Assembly (NCBI GenBank): GCA_910579805.1
Contig: CAJTWM010000003.1
Coordinates: 124,001 to 188,000 of the forward strand
Source: an uncultured Lachnospiraceae bacterium
Lineage (GTDB): Bacteria > Bacillota > Clostridia > Lachnospirales > Lachnospiraceae
Direction of reading: 5' to 3'
Length of the DNA stretch: 64,000 bases
In this document: positions 35,114-44,071 of the stretch, in pieces
How positions within the stretch are numbered: position 1 is the first letter of the stretch
Layout of the letters: every line of letters starts with the position of its first letter
The notes under the pieces: generated by a model
Seen by the model: the letters and a program-made list of their open reading frames with translations, nothing else
Database searches by the model: none
What the model was told of the DNA's origin: nothing
Position numbers and translations under genes: made by a program

Positions 35114-36670
35114 ATGAGTATTTTAAACGTAGAAAATTTAACCCATGGTTTTGGAGACAGAGCCATTTTTGATCATGTATCTTTTCGTCTTTTAAAAGGA
35201 GAACATATAGGGCTTATCGGTGCAAATGGAGAGGGAAAGTCTACTTTTATGAATATGATCACAGGTAAGCTGCAGCCTGACGAAGGAAAGATCGAATGGG
35301 CGAAAAATGTGAGGGTAGGATATTTGGATCAGCATACCGTTTTGGAAAAAGGTATGACGATCCGTGACGTTCTGACTTCCGCTTTCGGGTTTCTTTTTGA
35401 ATGGGAAAGCAGAATGAATGAAATCTGTGATAAAATGGGGGATGCGGATGAAAAGCAGCTTGACGCTTATATGGAAGAGCTTGGTACGATTCAGGATCTT
35501 TTGACTATGCATGATTTTTATATGATAGACGCTAAAGTTGACGAAGTGGGCCGTGCGTTGGGACTTACGGAGATCGGATTGGAAAAGGACGTTACCGATT
35601 TAAGCGGAGGCCAAAGGACAAAGGTGCTGCTTGGAAAGCTTTTATTGGAAAAACCGGATATCCTGCTTTTGGACGAACCTACAAATTATTTAGATAAAGA
35701 ACATATTGAATGGTTAAAGCGTTATCTGAATGACTATGAAAACGCTTTTATATTAATATCCCATGATATTCCTTTTTTAAACAGCGTGATCAATCTGATC
35801 TATCATATGGATAATCAGGAATTGAACCGGTATGTGGGCGATTATGATAAGTTTATGGAAGTTTACGAAATGAAAAAATCCCAGTTAGAGGCCGCTTATA
35901 ATAAACAGCAAAAAGAAATTGCGGATTTAAAAGATTTTGTAGCAAGAAATAAAGCCAGAGTATCTACCAGAAATATGGCAATGTCCCGTCAAAAGAAACT
36001 GGACAAAATGGAAGTTATCGAACTTGCCGGAGAAAAACCGAAGCCGGAATTTCATTTTAAGGAGGCAAGGACTTCAGGCCGTTATATTTTTCAAACGAAA
36101 GATCTGGTCATCGGTTATGACGAACCTTTATCGAAGCCTTTAAATTTAGAAATGGAACGGGGAGAGAAGATTGTCCTCACCGGCGCTAACGGAATCGGTA
36201 AAACGACGCTGTTAAAAAGTATTTTAGGGCTTATCAAACCTCTTGAAGGAGAAGTGGAGCAGGGAGACTATCTGAATATCGGTTATTTTGAACAGGAAAT
36301 GGATCAGAATATAGAAACTACCTGTATAGAAGAGATATGGAAAGAATTTCCCGGATTCACACAGTATGAAGTACGGTCCGCTCTCGCTAAATGCGGACTT
36401 ACGACAAAACATATTGAAAGTAAAGTAAAAGTATTAAGCGGCGGCGAACAGGCTAAAGTACGTCTTTGCAAATTGATCAACAGAGAAACGAATATTTTGC
36501 TTTTGGATGAACCTACCAATCATTTGGACGTAGATGCAAAAGCGGAATTAAAACGCGCTTTAAAAGAATATAAGGGAAGTATCCTTATGGTCTGCCATGA
36601 ACCTGAGTTTTATGAGGGTCTTGCTACCGATACATGGGATTGTACAAAATGGACGACTAAAGTCTGGTAA
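35114..36670 (+). CDS. ABC-F family ATP-binding protein
   Basis: Soluble protein of 518 residues with two ABC ATPase domains and no membrane segments, as in ABC-F ribosome-associated factors (YkpA/EttA/Uup group). First domain: GANGEGKST, DLSGGQRTKVLLGKLL, LLLDEPTNYLD. The linker (about 240-310) is rich in charged residues, including KQQKEIADLKDFVARNKAR. Second domain: GANGIGKTT, LSGGEQAKVRLCKL, LLLDEPTNHLD. It may be a translation factor; a resistance role cannot be inferred from sequence alone. Confidence 0.94.
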   Translation: MSILNVENLTHGFGDRAIFDHVSFRLLKGEHIGLIGANGEGKSTFMNMITGKLQPDEGKIEWAKNVRVGYLDQHTVLEKGMTIRDVLTSAFGFLFEWESRMNEICDKMGDADEKQLDAYMEELGTIQDLLTMHDFYMIDAKVDEVGRALGLTEIGLEKDVTDLSGGQRTKVLLGKLLLEKPDILLLDEPTNYLDKEHIEWLKRYLNDYENAFILISHDIPFLNSVINLIYHMDNQELNRYVGDYDKFMEVYEMKKSQLEAAYNKQQKEIADLKDFVARNKARVSTRNMAMSRQKKLDKMEVIELAGEKPKPEFHFKEARTSGRYIFQTKDLVIGYDEPLSKPLNLEMERGEKIVLTGANGIGKTTLLKSILGLIKPLEGEVEQGDYLNIGYFEQEMDQNIETTCIEEIWKEFPGFTQYEVRSALAKCGLTTKHIESKVKVLSGGEQAKVRLCKLINRETNILLLDEPTNHLDVDAKAELKRALKEYKGSILMVCHEPEFYEGLATDTWDCTKWTTKVW

Positions 36671-36712
36671 CTTATCATACGAAGGTGAAAAAAGAAAGGA
36701 TGATGATTGATT

Positions 36713-37522
36713 ATGGAAAGTTCTGTTGTTATGAAAAAGGGAATCCCCGGAAGTACGTTAAAGATCATAGCTATTACAACTATGTTCATCGACCATATCG
36801 GCGCCGTGATATTCGAGCGTATACTGACTGCAAACGGATTTTATCTGATCAATATGAATGATGCGCAGAGTTTTTCAGATTTTATGGATAAGAACGGTAC
36901 GGTTTTTATATTGGATACGGTTTTTAGATTAATAGGGCGTCTTGGATTTCCTATCTTTTGTTTTCTTTTGATAGAAGGATTCCTTCATACGCGGAATGTG
37001 TGGAAATATGCTTTCCGTCTCTTTTTATTTGCTATTGTTTCCGAAGTTCCTTTTGATCTGGCATTTAGAAGTTCTATGTTTTCTATAGGTTATCAAAATG
37101 TTTTCTTTACTTTATTGATGGGGCTTTTGGCTATTACTTTGATCCAAATGGCAGAGAAAAAATTATCCGCCAATAAAGTCCTGCAATATTTACTTATCGT
37201 TCCGATAACCGTTGTATTTATGCTGATTGCAGGTTTTTTACGTTGTGATTACGGTTCCATGGGCGTGCTTACCATTGTGATCATGTACCTTTTCCGTAAG
37301 AGCAGAATTTGGGAAATGGCAGGGGGATGCGCCGTTTTAACTTGCATGAGCCTTTCCGAGATCACTGCGTTTATTGCCTTGATCCCGGTTTATAAGTATA
37401 ACGGAGAAAGAGGATTGAATTTAAAATATATATTTTACGCGTTTTATCCTGTTCATTTGCTTCTTTTATATTTGATCACTCATTTTTTGGGAATTGCAGA
37501 TGCGTTTAAGATCTTTTTCTAA
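36713..37522 (+). CDS. TraX-family membrane protein
   Basis: Polytopic membrane protein of the TraX family (PF05857-type), with about seven hydrophobic segments. Family features are TLKIIAITTMFIDHIGAVIFE at the N-terminus, RLIGRLGFPIFCFLLIEGF, SEVPFDLAF and QNVFFTLLMGLLAI. TraX of F plasmid acetylates pilin, but chromosomal Clostridial members have unknown function, and no conjugation genes are nearby. The frame opens with TTG at 36707; the ATG at 36713 is the first standard start. Confidence 0.85.
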   Translation: MESSVVMKKGIPGSTLKIIAITTMFIDHIGAVIFERILTANGFYLINMNDAQSFSDFMDKNGTVFILDTVFRLIGRLGFPIFCFLLIEGFLHTRNVWKYAFRLFLFAIVSEVPFDLAFRSSMFSIGYQNVFFTLLMGLLAITLIQMAEKKLSANKVLQYLLIVPITVVFMLIAGFLRCDYGSMGVLTIVIMYLFRKSRIWEMAGGCAVLTCMSLSEITAFIALIPVYKYNGERGLNLKYIFYAFYPVHLLLLYLITHFLGIADAFKIFF

Positions 37523-37526
37523 TACT

Positions 37527-37552
37527 GCAAAGCCGGATTCACCCGGCTTTGC
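37527..37552. terminator. bidirectional hairpin between TraX-family and DUF2461 genes
   Basis: GCAAAGCCGG, loop ATTCAC, CCGGCTTTGC; a perfect 10-bp stem between convergent genes. There is no clear T-run on either side. Confidence 0.55.
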
Positions 37553-37605
37553 ATAAATGTGAAGAGAATTTCTAAGCCTGCTGCCAAATTTCATTCGGCA
37601 TAGTA

Positions 37606-38289
37606 TTATCTTGTCGGCATTTGGAAATTCACCAGCGCTTTGTTTAAATAATCGTTAAAAGGTTTCATGATCCGGAAAAGTTCTGCGGCTTTTGCAAGAA
37701 AAGATTCCGCGTCTTTCAATTCTTCGTCTTTGACCGGATATTCCAGATACCAGCTTTTAAATTTTAAATATTCTGCCTGAGGATGTTCTTTTTCATATCC
37801 TGCGGGAACATTTTTTAATGCCGTCCCCTTTACGACAAAGTATTTTTCAAATTCCGGTTCATGTATGATTTTTTCCCATTCTTCACCGTTTCGGGCAATA
37901 TAATCCCGTATCATTGTCGTTGCGTCTTTAAACATATCTGCAAACAGTCCTCCTCCTAAAAAGGATTGATCGCCGGGTTTTATCATAAGATAATATCCCA
38001 CAGGAACAGGTAATTTTCCTTTAGAGGAAATATGGGCGCGGAATGCAGGGTTATAAGGTGATTTGTCATGGCTGAAGCGAGTATCTCTGACAATTTTAAA
38101 CGTAAGGTCTTTCGGATCGTTATGTAAAATACTGCCGTCAAATTTTCCGATCTCCAGCATTAAAGTCCGTAAAAAATTTTCAAATTCGGCGTTTGCCGTT
38201 TTATAACTGTCTTTATTTGCGTGATACCATTCGCGGTCATTATTCAGGTTCAATGCTGATAAATAATCGATAATTAATTGTGTATTCAT
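37606..38289 (-). CDS. DUF2461-family protein
   Basis: 227-residue cytoplasmic protein of the DUF2461 family. Typical blocks are NNDREWYHANKDSYKTA near the N-terminus, KIVRDTRFSHDKSPYNPAFRAHIS, then GYYLMIKPGDQSFLGGG and a C-terminal YLEYPVKDEEL. The biochemical role of the family is not known to me. It starts 16 bp after the ECF-like sigma gene on the same strand and is probably cotranscribed, so it may be part of that sigma factor's output. Confidence 0.88.
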   Translation of the reverse strand: MNTQLIIDYLSALNLNNDREWYHANKDSYKTANAEFENFLRTLMLEIGKFDGSILHNDPKDLTFKIVRDTRFSHDKSPYNPAFRAHISSKGKLPVPVGYYLMIKPGDQSFLGGGLFADMFKDATTMIRDYIARNGEEWEKIIHEPEFEKYFVVKGTALKNVPAGYEKEHPQAEYLKFKSWYLEYPVKDEELKDAESFLAKAAELFRIMKPFNDYLNKALVNFQMPTR

Positions 38290-38304
38290 AATCTGTTGTC
38301 TCCT

Positions 38305-39156
38305 TTATGATTTTTGTATAATGGAAAGCTGGGTGGAATCTAAAAATTCCTGTATCATATTTTTCGTTCGTTCAGGTGAGCTGTAAGGTTTACAAAAAGA
38401 AAAATCCTGTGAGAGATCGTCAATGTCTTCCATAGCGTTTTTTACATCCAGCATAGTCTGGACAGGGATTTCCGCAGCCGTCGTATAATCTGTCTGCAAC
38501 GGATTTATTCTATGGTTTTGTATCGCATAATTGACTCTGTCTTTGCATTTACATTTACCGTTTCCATATTCTCCACAATACTTTCCGAGAAAATCCGCCA
38601 TTTTTTTGCGTACCCGGGAAAGCCGTTGACGATAGGTTTCGGGAGTCATGTCCAAAATATCTCCTGCAATGCGGCTGTCGATCTTAAACATAGTACCCAA
38701 TATAAAAATACATCTGCTTTCTGTATCAAGACATTGCAGCATCACATTAGTACAGGACATTTTCAATTCTTCCGCCAAGATATCCTTTTCCACATTCTGC
38801 GTTAAATCCGGCACATCTTGTATTTTACCGTTTTCTATGTCGTCCCCATAGTATTCGAAGCTTAACGGATAGCGGGCGAACATATGCTTCTTATAATTTT
38901 TCAGATGATTGGCCGCAATACTGAATACCCAGGTTGTAAATGAGCTTTCGCCCCTAAAGGAAGACAGATGGGTGATCATTTTCAGTAAAATATCCTGTGT
39001 GGCATCTTCCGCATCTGCAAAGGTACCAAGCATCCGCAGGGATAGGTTAAATACAATATCCTGTACGCTGACAATCAGCGTTTCAAGCGCTTTTTTGTTT
39101 CCTGCAGTAGCTTGATCGATTAAAATTTGTATTTCTTCATTCGTTTTTTTATTCAT
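38305..39156 (-). CDS. ECF-like RNA polymerase sigma factor with C-terminal extension
   Basis: Sigma factor with region 2 (LETLIVSVQDIVFNLSLRML, EDATQDILLKMITHLSSFRGESSFTTW, read in parts) and region 4 (SRCIFILGTMFKIDSRIAGDILDMTPETYRQRLSRVRKKM, read in parts). About 100 residues follow region 4, starting with the Cys-rich CGEYGNGKCKCKDR and continuing YAIQNHRINP. A similar Cys motif follows region 4 in some other ECF groups. The extension replaces a separate anti-sigma gene; none is nearby. AGGAGG precedes the start. A matching promoter lies directly upstream. Confidence 0.88.
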   Translation of the reverse strand: MNKKTNEEIQILIDQATAGNKKALETLIVSVQDIVFNLSLRMLGTFADAEDATQDILLKMITHLSSFRGESSFTTWVFSIAANHLKNYKKHMFARYPLSFEYYGDDIENGKIQDVPDLTQNVEKDILAEELKMSCTNVMLQCLDTESRCIFILGTMFKIDSRIAGDILDMTPETYRQRLSRVRKKMADFLGKYCGEYGNGKCKCKDRVNYAIQNHRINPLQTDYTTAAEIPVQTMLDVKNAMEDIDDLSQDFSFCKPYSSPERTKNMIQEFLDSTQLSIIQKS

Positions 39157-39177
39157 AAATTTTACCTCCTAATAAAT

Positions 39178-39205
39178 GAGACAACGTATTCTTGTATGTG
39201 TGACA
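39178..39205 (-). promoter_or_regulatory. probable autoregulatory ECF promoter
   Basis: On the minus strand TGTCACA (39205-39199), 16 bases, GTCTC (39182-39178). TGTCACA-N16-CGTC-type promoters are known for some C-terminally extended ECF factors (ECF41 group). It lies just upstream of the sigma gene, leaving a leader of only about 15 bases. Confidence 0.55.
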
Positions 39206-39325
39206 AAAAAATGTATTCTATTTTTCTTTATTATTTTAGCATGTGGATATCATAATTTCTATTTTGTATTTTATTATGTATGTCCGTTTCAAAATAAAAG
39301 GCTTAAATCAAATTTTTTAAAAGAA

Positions 39326-39354
39326 TTGAGAAATCGAAAAAAATCTGTTACCAT
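39326..39354 (+). promoter_or_regulatory. probable promoter of the HAD gene at 39443
   Basis: TTGAGA, 17 bases, TACCAT; it would give a leader of about 80 bases. Confidence 0.45.
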
Positions 39355-39442
39355 AAAGGATGTAAGATAGGAAGTACAGGCGGAAACTGATAAAAGACAC
39401 GGATCAGAGAGAACAGTAAAAATTGTTTTTGGAGTTTAATCA

Positions 39443-40096
39443 ATGAAAATAGTAAAAGCGGTCGTATTTGATATGGACGGGGTTTTGTTTGATACGGAAA
39501 GGTTATATAAAGAAAGTTGGAATCTTGTCGCAAGGGAAAGACATTTAGAAAAGATCAATGAAGTATTGGAAAAGTGTATCGGCGTGAACAGGCAAAGTAC
39601 GGTCAGGATCATAAAAGAAGCGTATGGGGAAGATTTTCCTGTTTCGGAGTTTATGGATACCTGTTCCAAATTAGCAAAGGAAAAGATAGAAAAAGATGGT
39701 ATTCCGGTAAAGAAGGGAGCAAAGGAACTGCTTGAATTTCTGAAAGGAGAAAATTGTAAGATTGGTCTTGCATCTTCTACGAGAAAGATCAGAATAATGG
39801 AAAACTTAGAATGGGGCGGATTAAAAGATTATTTTCAGGTTATTATCGGCGGCGATATGGTAGAGCGCAGTAAACCAGATCCGGAAATCTATCTATGCGC
39901 CTGCAAGGAACTTTCCGTTGAACCAAAAGAAGCTTATGCGATTGAAGATTCTCCAAACGGAATCCGGTCCGCCCACAGGGCGGGAATGATGACTATCATG
40001 GTCCCTGATCTGATAAAACCTGACGAAGAAATATTAAATTTTGTCACAGTTTGTAAAAATGATCTTATAGAAGTAATAGATTATTTTAACGCTTAA
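39443..40096 (+). CDS. HAD-family hydrolase, beta-phosphoglucomutase-like
   Basis: 217-residue HAD hydrolase with a helical C1 cap. Motif I FDMDGVLFDTERLY, motif II in LASSTRKIRIM, motif III Lys in SKPDPEIYL and motif IV AIEDSPNGIRSAHRAG fit phosphatases and mutases acting on sugar phosphates. The second motif Asp (DMDGV) supports phosphatase or mutase rather than dehalogenase activity. The substrate is unknown. It is followed by the recurrent leader element and the cysteine-hydrolase gene. Confidence 0.92.
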   Translation: MKIVKAVVFDMDGVLFDTERLYKESWNLVARERHLEKINEVLEKCIGVNRQSTVRIIKEAYGEDFPVSEFMDTCSKLAKEKIEKDGIPVKKGAKELLEFLKGENCKIGLASSTRKIRIMENLEWGGLKDYFQVIIGGDMVERSKPDPEIYLCACKELSVEPKEAYAIEDSPNGIRSAHRAGMMTIMVPDLIKPDEEILNFVTVCKNDLIEVIDYFNA

Positions 40097-40114
40097 GTTT
40101 GTATGGAAATTTTC

Positions 40115-40162
40115 ATTCCGCTTTAGCGGATATATGTGCGCTGCAACGCGTAGATGGGAGCA
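40115..40162 (+). other. leader element before the cysteine-hydrolase gene
   Basis: The gap has CCGC, TTTA, GCGG, then a weaker second stem around GCGCTGCAACGC, then TAGATGGGAG, which is the ribosome-binding site for the ATG at 40166. It belongs to the hairpin-plus-AGATGGGAG family. Confidence 0.45.
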
Positions 40163-40165
40163 AGT

Positions 40166-40693
40166 ATGAGAAAAATTTTAATTGTGATCGATATGCAGAA
40201 CGATTTTATAGACGGTACGCTGGGTACGGACGAAGCGGTAAAGATCGTAGATCCTGTGATACAGAAAATAAAAGAATACGATATCCAAAATATTTATGCA
40301 ACGAGAGATACCCACGGAGAAGATTATCTTTCTACGCAGGAAGGGAAAAATCTTCCGGTAGAGCATTGTATCAAAGGTACGGAAGGCTGGGAGATCAGAA
40401 AAGAGATCAGGGAGCTTTTAGAAGGAGCTGTCATTGTGGATAAACCTACTTTCGGAAGCGTAGAGCTTGCTCATATGCTTTCAAAAGAAAGGGAAAAGGA
40501 AGAACTGGAAATCGAACTTGTGGGACTTTGTACGGATATTTGTGTGGTATCCAACGCACTTTTATTAAAAGCGTCGATGCCGGAAACTAAAATTTCCGTC
40601 GATGTTTCCTGCTGCGCCGGAGTAACGGTAGAAACCCATAAAGCGGCGTTAGAAACGATGAAAATGTGTCAGATTTCACTGATTTCACATTAA
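40166..40693 (+). CDS. cysteine hydrolase (isochorismatase/nicotinamidase-like)
   Basis: 175-residue member of the isochorismatase-like hydrolase superfamily. The catalytic Asp is in VIDMQNDFIDG (near residue 10), the Lys in VDKPTFGS, and the nucleophilic Cys in GLCTDICVVSNALLLKA. A metal-site pattern (TRDTHGEDYL) and EHCIKGTEGWEI resemble nicotinamidases, so hydrolysis of nicotinamide to nicotinic acid in NAD salvage is a reasonable guess. The frame opens at 40154, but the ATG at 40166 follows GATGGGAG and is preferred. Confidence 0.88.
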   Translation: MRKILIVIDMQNDFIDGTLGTDEAVKIVDPVIQKIKEYDIQNIYATRDTHGEDYLSTQEGKNLPVEHCIKGTEGWEIRKEIRELLEGAVIVDKPTFGSVELAHMLSKEREKEELEIELVGLCTDICVVSNALLLKASMPETKISVDVSCCAGVTVETHKAALETMKMCQISLISH

Positions 40694-40715
40694 ATGAAGG
40701 AAACCTTTTATAACA

Positions 40716-41432
40716 ATGGAACGTTTTTATTTTTTGTATAACGGAAAGAAATATGAATATCAATTAATAAAGGGCCGAAGAAAAAGTCTTTCTATTTTGA
40801 TAGAAAAAGCCGGTGGGATCATTGTAAAAGCTCCCCTTTATTCTTCCGCCACGGAAATTCAAAAATTGGTTGAAAAAAAAGCGGATTGGATCGTCAAAAA
40901 GACAGAACAAGCGGTAGAGCTTGAAAAAAACAGGCCGGCGCATCATTATGTAAATGGTGAAACCTTTTATTTTAGGGGAAGGCCCCTGACGCTCAATCTG
41001 ATTGTCAACCAAGACAGAAACAGGATCATGGTAAAAAAACAGGCTGATACTTTATTGATAGTTTCCCCTGTGTCGGATAGTGAAACGGTCAAAAATGCGG
41101 TCGTGAAATGGTATAGGGAGCGGGCTAGAGAAGTTTTGCAGCAAAAAGTTTGTTACTTCCAAAAATTTATCGGAAAAAGCGTCGGGGATATACGGATCAA
41201 GGAACAAAAGAGCAGGTGGGGAAGCTGCAGTGCAAAAGGCAATCTAAACTTTAATTGGAAGATCATTATGGCAGAGGACGATATGATAGATTATCTTGTA
41301 GTACATGAACTTTGTCACAGACTGCATATGAACCATTCCAAAGAATTTTGGGAGAGTGTGGGAAAGTTGATTCCCGACTATAAGACAAAAGAAAAATGGC
41401 TGAAAGAAAATGGAACGCAATTGGATCTATGA
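40716..41432 (+). CDS. YgjP/SprT-type metal-dependent hydrolase
   Basis: 238-residue protein of the YgjP-like family (DUF45) with a zinc-binding HELCHRLHMNHSKEFW motif near residue 195. The N-terminal region (KGRRKSLSILIEKAGGIIVKAP, read in parts) and the KEQKSRWGSCSAKGNLNFNW block are typical. The family has a metallopeptidase-like fold; E. coli YgjP has been reported as a nucleotide phosphohydrolase. It starts 23 bp after the cysteine-hydrolase gene, so the two are probably cotranscribed. Confidence 0.88.
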   Translation: MERFYFLYNGKKYEYQLIKGRRKSLSILIEKAGGIIVKAPLYSSATEIQKLVEKKADWIVKKTEQAVELEKNRPAHHYVNGETFYFRGRPLTLNLIVNQDRNRIMVKKQADTLLIVSPVSDSETVKNAVVKWYRERAREVLQQKVCYFQKFIGKSVGDIRIKEQKSRWGSCSAKGNLNFNWKIIMAEDDMIDYLVVHELCHRLHMNHSKEFWESVGKLIPDYKTKEKWLKENGTQLDL

Positions 41433-41463
41433 ATCCCGCAGCGTTCCATTTCTTATAAAAAAA

Positions 41464-43800
41464 TTAAAAATTGACTTCTATCTCGTTACTTTCCGGCGTT
41501 ATGATCGTATCGTTACCTTCCGTTATAACAGAACCTCCGTTCACGGAAACTGCCTTCACATTGACCAAGCGTATGGTGAAAGGTTTTGTGCCTTTTGTAT
41601 GGATAGAAAGTTTACCGTCTTCGTTTTTCACATTTACAGACAGATCTACATTTTGTTTCATATCGTACACAACGGTAGAGGCTTCTTTTCCTTCCTGCAA
41701 AGCATAAATGCGTACTTCCGCTCCGTCTGCATAATCGTAATCCGGCCTGTCGTCATGAGCGCCCATAACGATAATGGAATTTTCACGGACCATAAGAGGG
41801 ATACTCAGATAATCATGTTTTTCCGTGATCCATTCCCCGCCGCGCTTACTTTCTCCGGTAAAGAAATTGGTCCATATGCCCTTTGGCAGATAATATTCCG
41901 CCATGCTTTCGTCGTTAAAGATCGGGGCTACCAGCAGAGAATCGCCTAACATATATTGCTTATCTATATAATTACAATTCTTATCTCCGGTAAATTCCAA
42001 AACCATTGCCCTCATAGTGGGAATGCCGGACTTGGAAGTTTCTATCGAAGTTTTATAAAGATACGGCATGAAACGCGCCTTTAATCTTGTAAAAAACCGT
42101 ACTACATCTACGGCTTCTTCATCATATACCCATGGAACGCGGTAAGAGGTACTTCCGTGCAGGCGGCTGTGTGAGGATAAAAGCCCGAACGCCACCCACC
42201 TTTTGTAAACGTCCGCCGTAGAAGTATTTTCAAAGCCTCCTATATCGTGCGCCCAAAAACCAAATCCCGACATCATCAGGGAAAGGCCGCCGCGCAGGCT
42301 TTCTTCCATGGATTCATAATCGGACCAGCAGTCGCCGCCCCAGTGTACCGGAAATTTCTGGCCGCCTACGGTGGCGGATCTGGCAAATAATACCGCCTCC
42401 CCTTTGCCGCGTTTTCTTTCCAGTAATTCATAAACACATTTATTGTAAAGATAAGTATAAAAATTGTGCATCTTCTTTGCGTCGGAGCCGTCAAAATATA
42501 CTGCGTCTGTGGGAATCCTCTCACCGAAGTCCGTTTTGAAGCAATCCACGCCCATATCCAAAAGTACTTCCAATTTATCCTGAAACCATTTATAAGCGTC
42601 AGGATTTGTGAAATCTACCAAAGCCATACCCGGCTGCCACATATCCCACTGCCAGACGTCGCCGTTAGGACGTTTCAGAAAATATCCCTTTTCCATACCT
42701 TCCGGGAAAAGACAGGATTCCTGACCGATATAGGAATTGATCCAAACGCAGACGTTTAATCCCTTTGCTTTGATGCGATGCAGCATACCGGCAGGATCGG
42801 GGAATACCCGATTGTCCCATACAAAATCCGACCAATGAAATTCCTTCATCCAGAAGCAGTCAAAATGGAAAGTGCGCAGAGGAATCCCTCTGTCCAGCAT
42901 ACCGTCAATAAAACTCATGACTGTCTGTTCGTCATAATTGGTAGTAAAGGAGGTGGAAAGCCACAGTCCAAAAGTCCAAGGCGCAGGAAGAGACGGCTTT
43001 CCCGTCAGATCCGTATAATGTACCAAAGCCTCTTTCATGGTAGGCCCGTTAATAAAAAAGTAATCCAAATATCCGCCCTCTACGGAAAATTCAGCTTTTG
43101 TAACCTGTTCCGTTGCAATTTCGAAAGATACTTGTTCAGGATGATTTACAAGAATACCGTAGCCTTTATTGGAAAGATAAAAGGGAATATTTTTATAGGA
43201 CTGGTCGGTGCTTGTTCCGCCGTCCGCATTCCAGATATCGATGGACTGGCCGTTTTTTACAAAAGGGGTAAAACGTTCGCCTGTTCCGTATATCAGCTCT
43301 CCTACACCGAGGCTTAACTGCTGGCGCATATAAGTCTCTTCCAAATCCCCTTTATCGTAATAATCGCCTTTCCAGTCGGTTTTCATAAGCGCAAGATCCC
43401 TTCCGGCGCTTTTAGAGATCTCCTTGCCGTTGCGTTTATAGATCATAGACCAATTCTGCTTTCCAATTTCCAGTGATAGGCTGCCGCTTTTTATCGTGAT
43501 GATTTCTTCGGATTCCGTAACTTCCAAAGGACATGTTTCCGTAAGTTCAAGTTCAAATTCGGGGCTTTTTTTCAAAGCGCCCATATGATGATAGGTCTGC
43601 AGACGGAGAATCTCCGGTGCAGGGGAAGTGATGACTAAAGTAAGATTAATGCCTCCTAAAGTATCTCCCCGTTTTGTGATACGGTGTGTCGGCGCACAAA
43701 TAGTAACTTTGTCTTTTTCCGTTTTTGTAAAATAAGCCTGCTGCGGCGCAAAACATTCGCAGCCTTCTTTTTGTAACCAGCATCCGTTACTGAATTTCAT
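41464..43800 (-). CDS. GH31 alpha-xylosidase (YicI-like)
   Basis: Glycoside hydrolase family 31 enzyme of 778 residues. The sequence FKTDFGERIPTD (nucleophile Asp near 424) and VHWGGDCWSDYESM (acid/base Asp near 490) match YicI-type alpha-xylosidases rather than alpha-glucosidases. The N-terminal beta-sandwich, (beta/alpha)8 barrel and C-terminal sheets are all covered. No signal peptide, so it acts in the cytoplasm on imported alpha-xylosyl oligosaccharides, such as xyloglucan fragments (inference). It is a single-gene unit with its own promoter. The GH42 locus 9 kb away may serve the same diet. Confidence 0.94.
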   Translation of the reverse strand: MKFSNGCWLQKEGCECFAPQQAYFTKTEKDKVTICAPTHRITKRGDTLGGINLTLVITSPAPEILRLQTYHHMGALKKSPEFELELTETCPLEVTESEEIITIKSGSLSLEIGKQNWSMIYKRNGKEISKSAGRDLALMKTDWKGDYYDKGDLEETYMRQQLSLGVGELIYGTGERFTPFVKNGQSIDIWNADGGTSTDQSYKNIPFYLSNKGYGILVNHPEQVSFEIATEQVTKAEFSVEGGYLDYFFINGPTMKEALVHYTDLTGKPSLPAPWTFGLWLSTSFTTNYDEQTVMSFIDGMLDRGIPLRTFHFDCFWMKEFHWSDFVWDNRVFPDPAGMLHRIKAKGLNVCVWINSYIGQESCLFPEGMEKGYFLKRPNGDVWQWDMWQPGMALVDFTNPDAYKWFQDKLEVLLDMGVDCFKTDFGERIPTDAVYFDGSDAKKMHNFYTYLYNKCVYELLERKRGKGEAVLFARSATVGGQKFPVHWGGDCWSDYESMEESLRGGLSLMMSGFGFWAHDIGGFENTSTADVYKRWVAFGLLSSHSRLHGSTSYRVPWVYDEEAVDVVRFFTRLKARFMPYLYKTSIETSKSGIPTMRAMVLEFTGDKNCNYIDKQYMLGDSLLVAPIFNDESMAEYYLPKGIWTNFFTGESKRGGEWITEKHDYLSIPLMVRENSIIVMGAHDDRPDYDYADGAEVRIYALQEGKEASTVVYDMKQNVDLSVNVKNEDGKLSIHTKGTKPFTIRLVNVKAVSVNGGSVITEGNDTIITPESNEIEVNF

Positions 43801-43858
43801 GGTAAATCTCCTTTCTGATCGAAAACCGGCACATTGTAAGCCCGTTTATAGTAAGCCC

Positions 43859-43887
43859 ATTATATGAAATAGGAAAAAAGTTGTAAA
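43859..43887 (-). promoter_or_regulatory. GH31 promoter
   Basis: On the minus strand TTTACA (43887-43882), 17 bases, TATAAT (43864-43859). The -35 is embedded in CGTTTACA, a half-site like those bound by LacI/CcpA-type regulators. Two GTAAGCCC repeats lie in the transcribed leader. Confidence 0.7.
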
Positions 43888-44024
43888 CGGTACTTTTTTG
43901 ACTTCAAATACGGAAACAATTACAGAAATTTTTTTTAATTTTTTTTGAAAATTTTGTAAGAAAATGGGGTTTTCATTCGTATTACTATATAGGAAGATAA
44001 ATATTTTATTTTCCGGTTTCAACA

Positions 44025-44033
44025 TGGTATTAT
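44025..44033 (+). promoter_or_regulatory. extended -10 promoter of the double-XRE gene
   Basis: TGGTATTAT, an extended -10 with no good -35 (TTATTT at 16 bases). Transcription would begin near 44040, before the short upstream ORF. Confidence 0.4.
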
Positions 44034-44071
44034 TAAAAGAAATATGTAAATATAGGGTAGAAGGAAAAATA

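Noticed and set aside
36713..37522. TraX-family gene as a sign of a conjugative element
   Set aside because: No relaxase, coupling protein, pilus or integrase genes nearby; chromosomal TraX-family genes are common in Clostridia.
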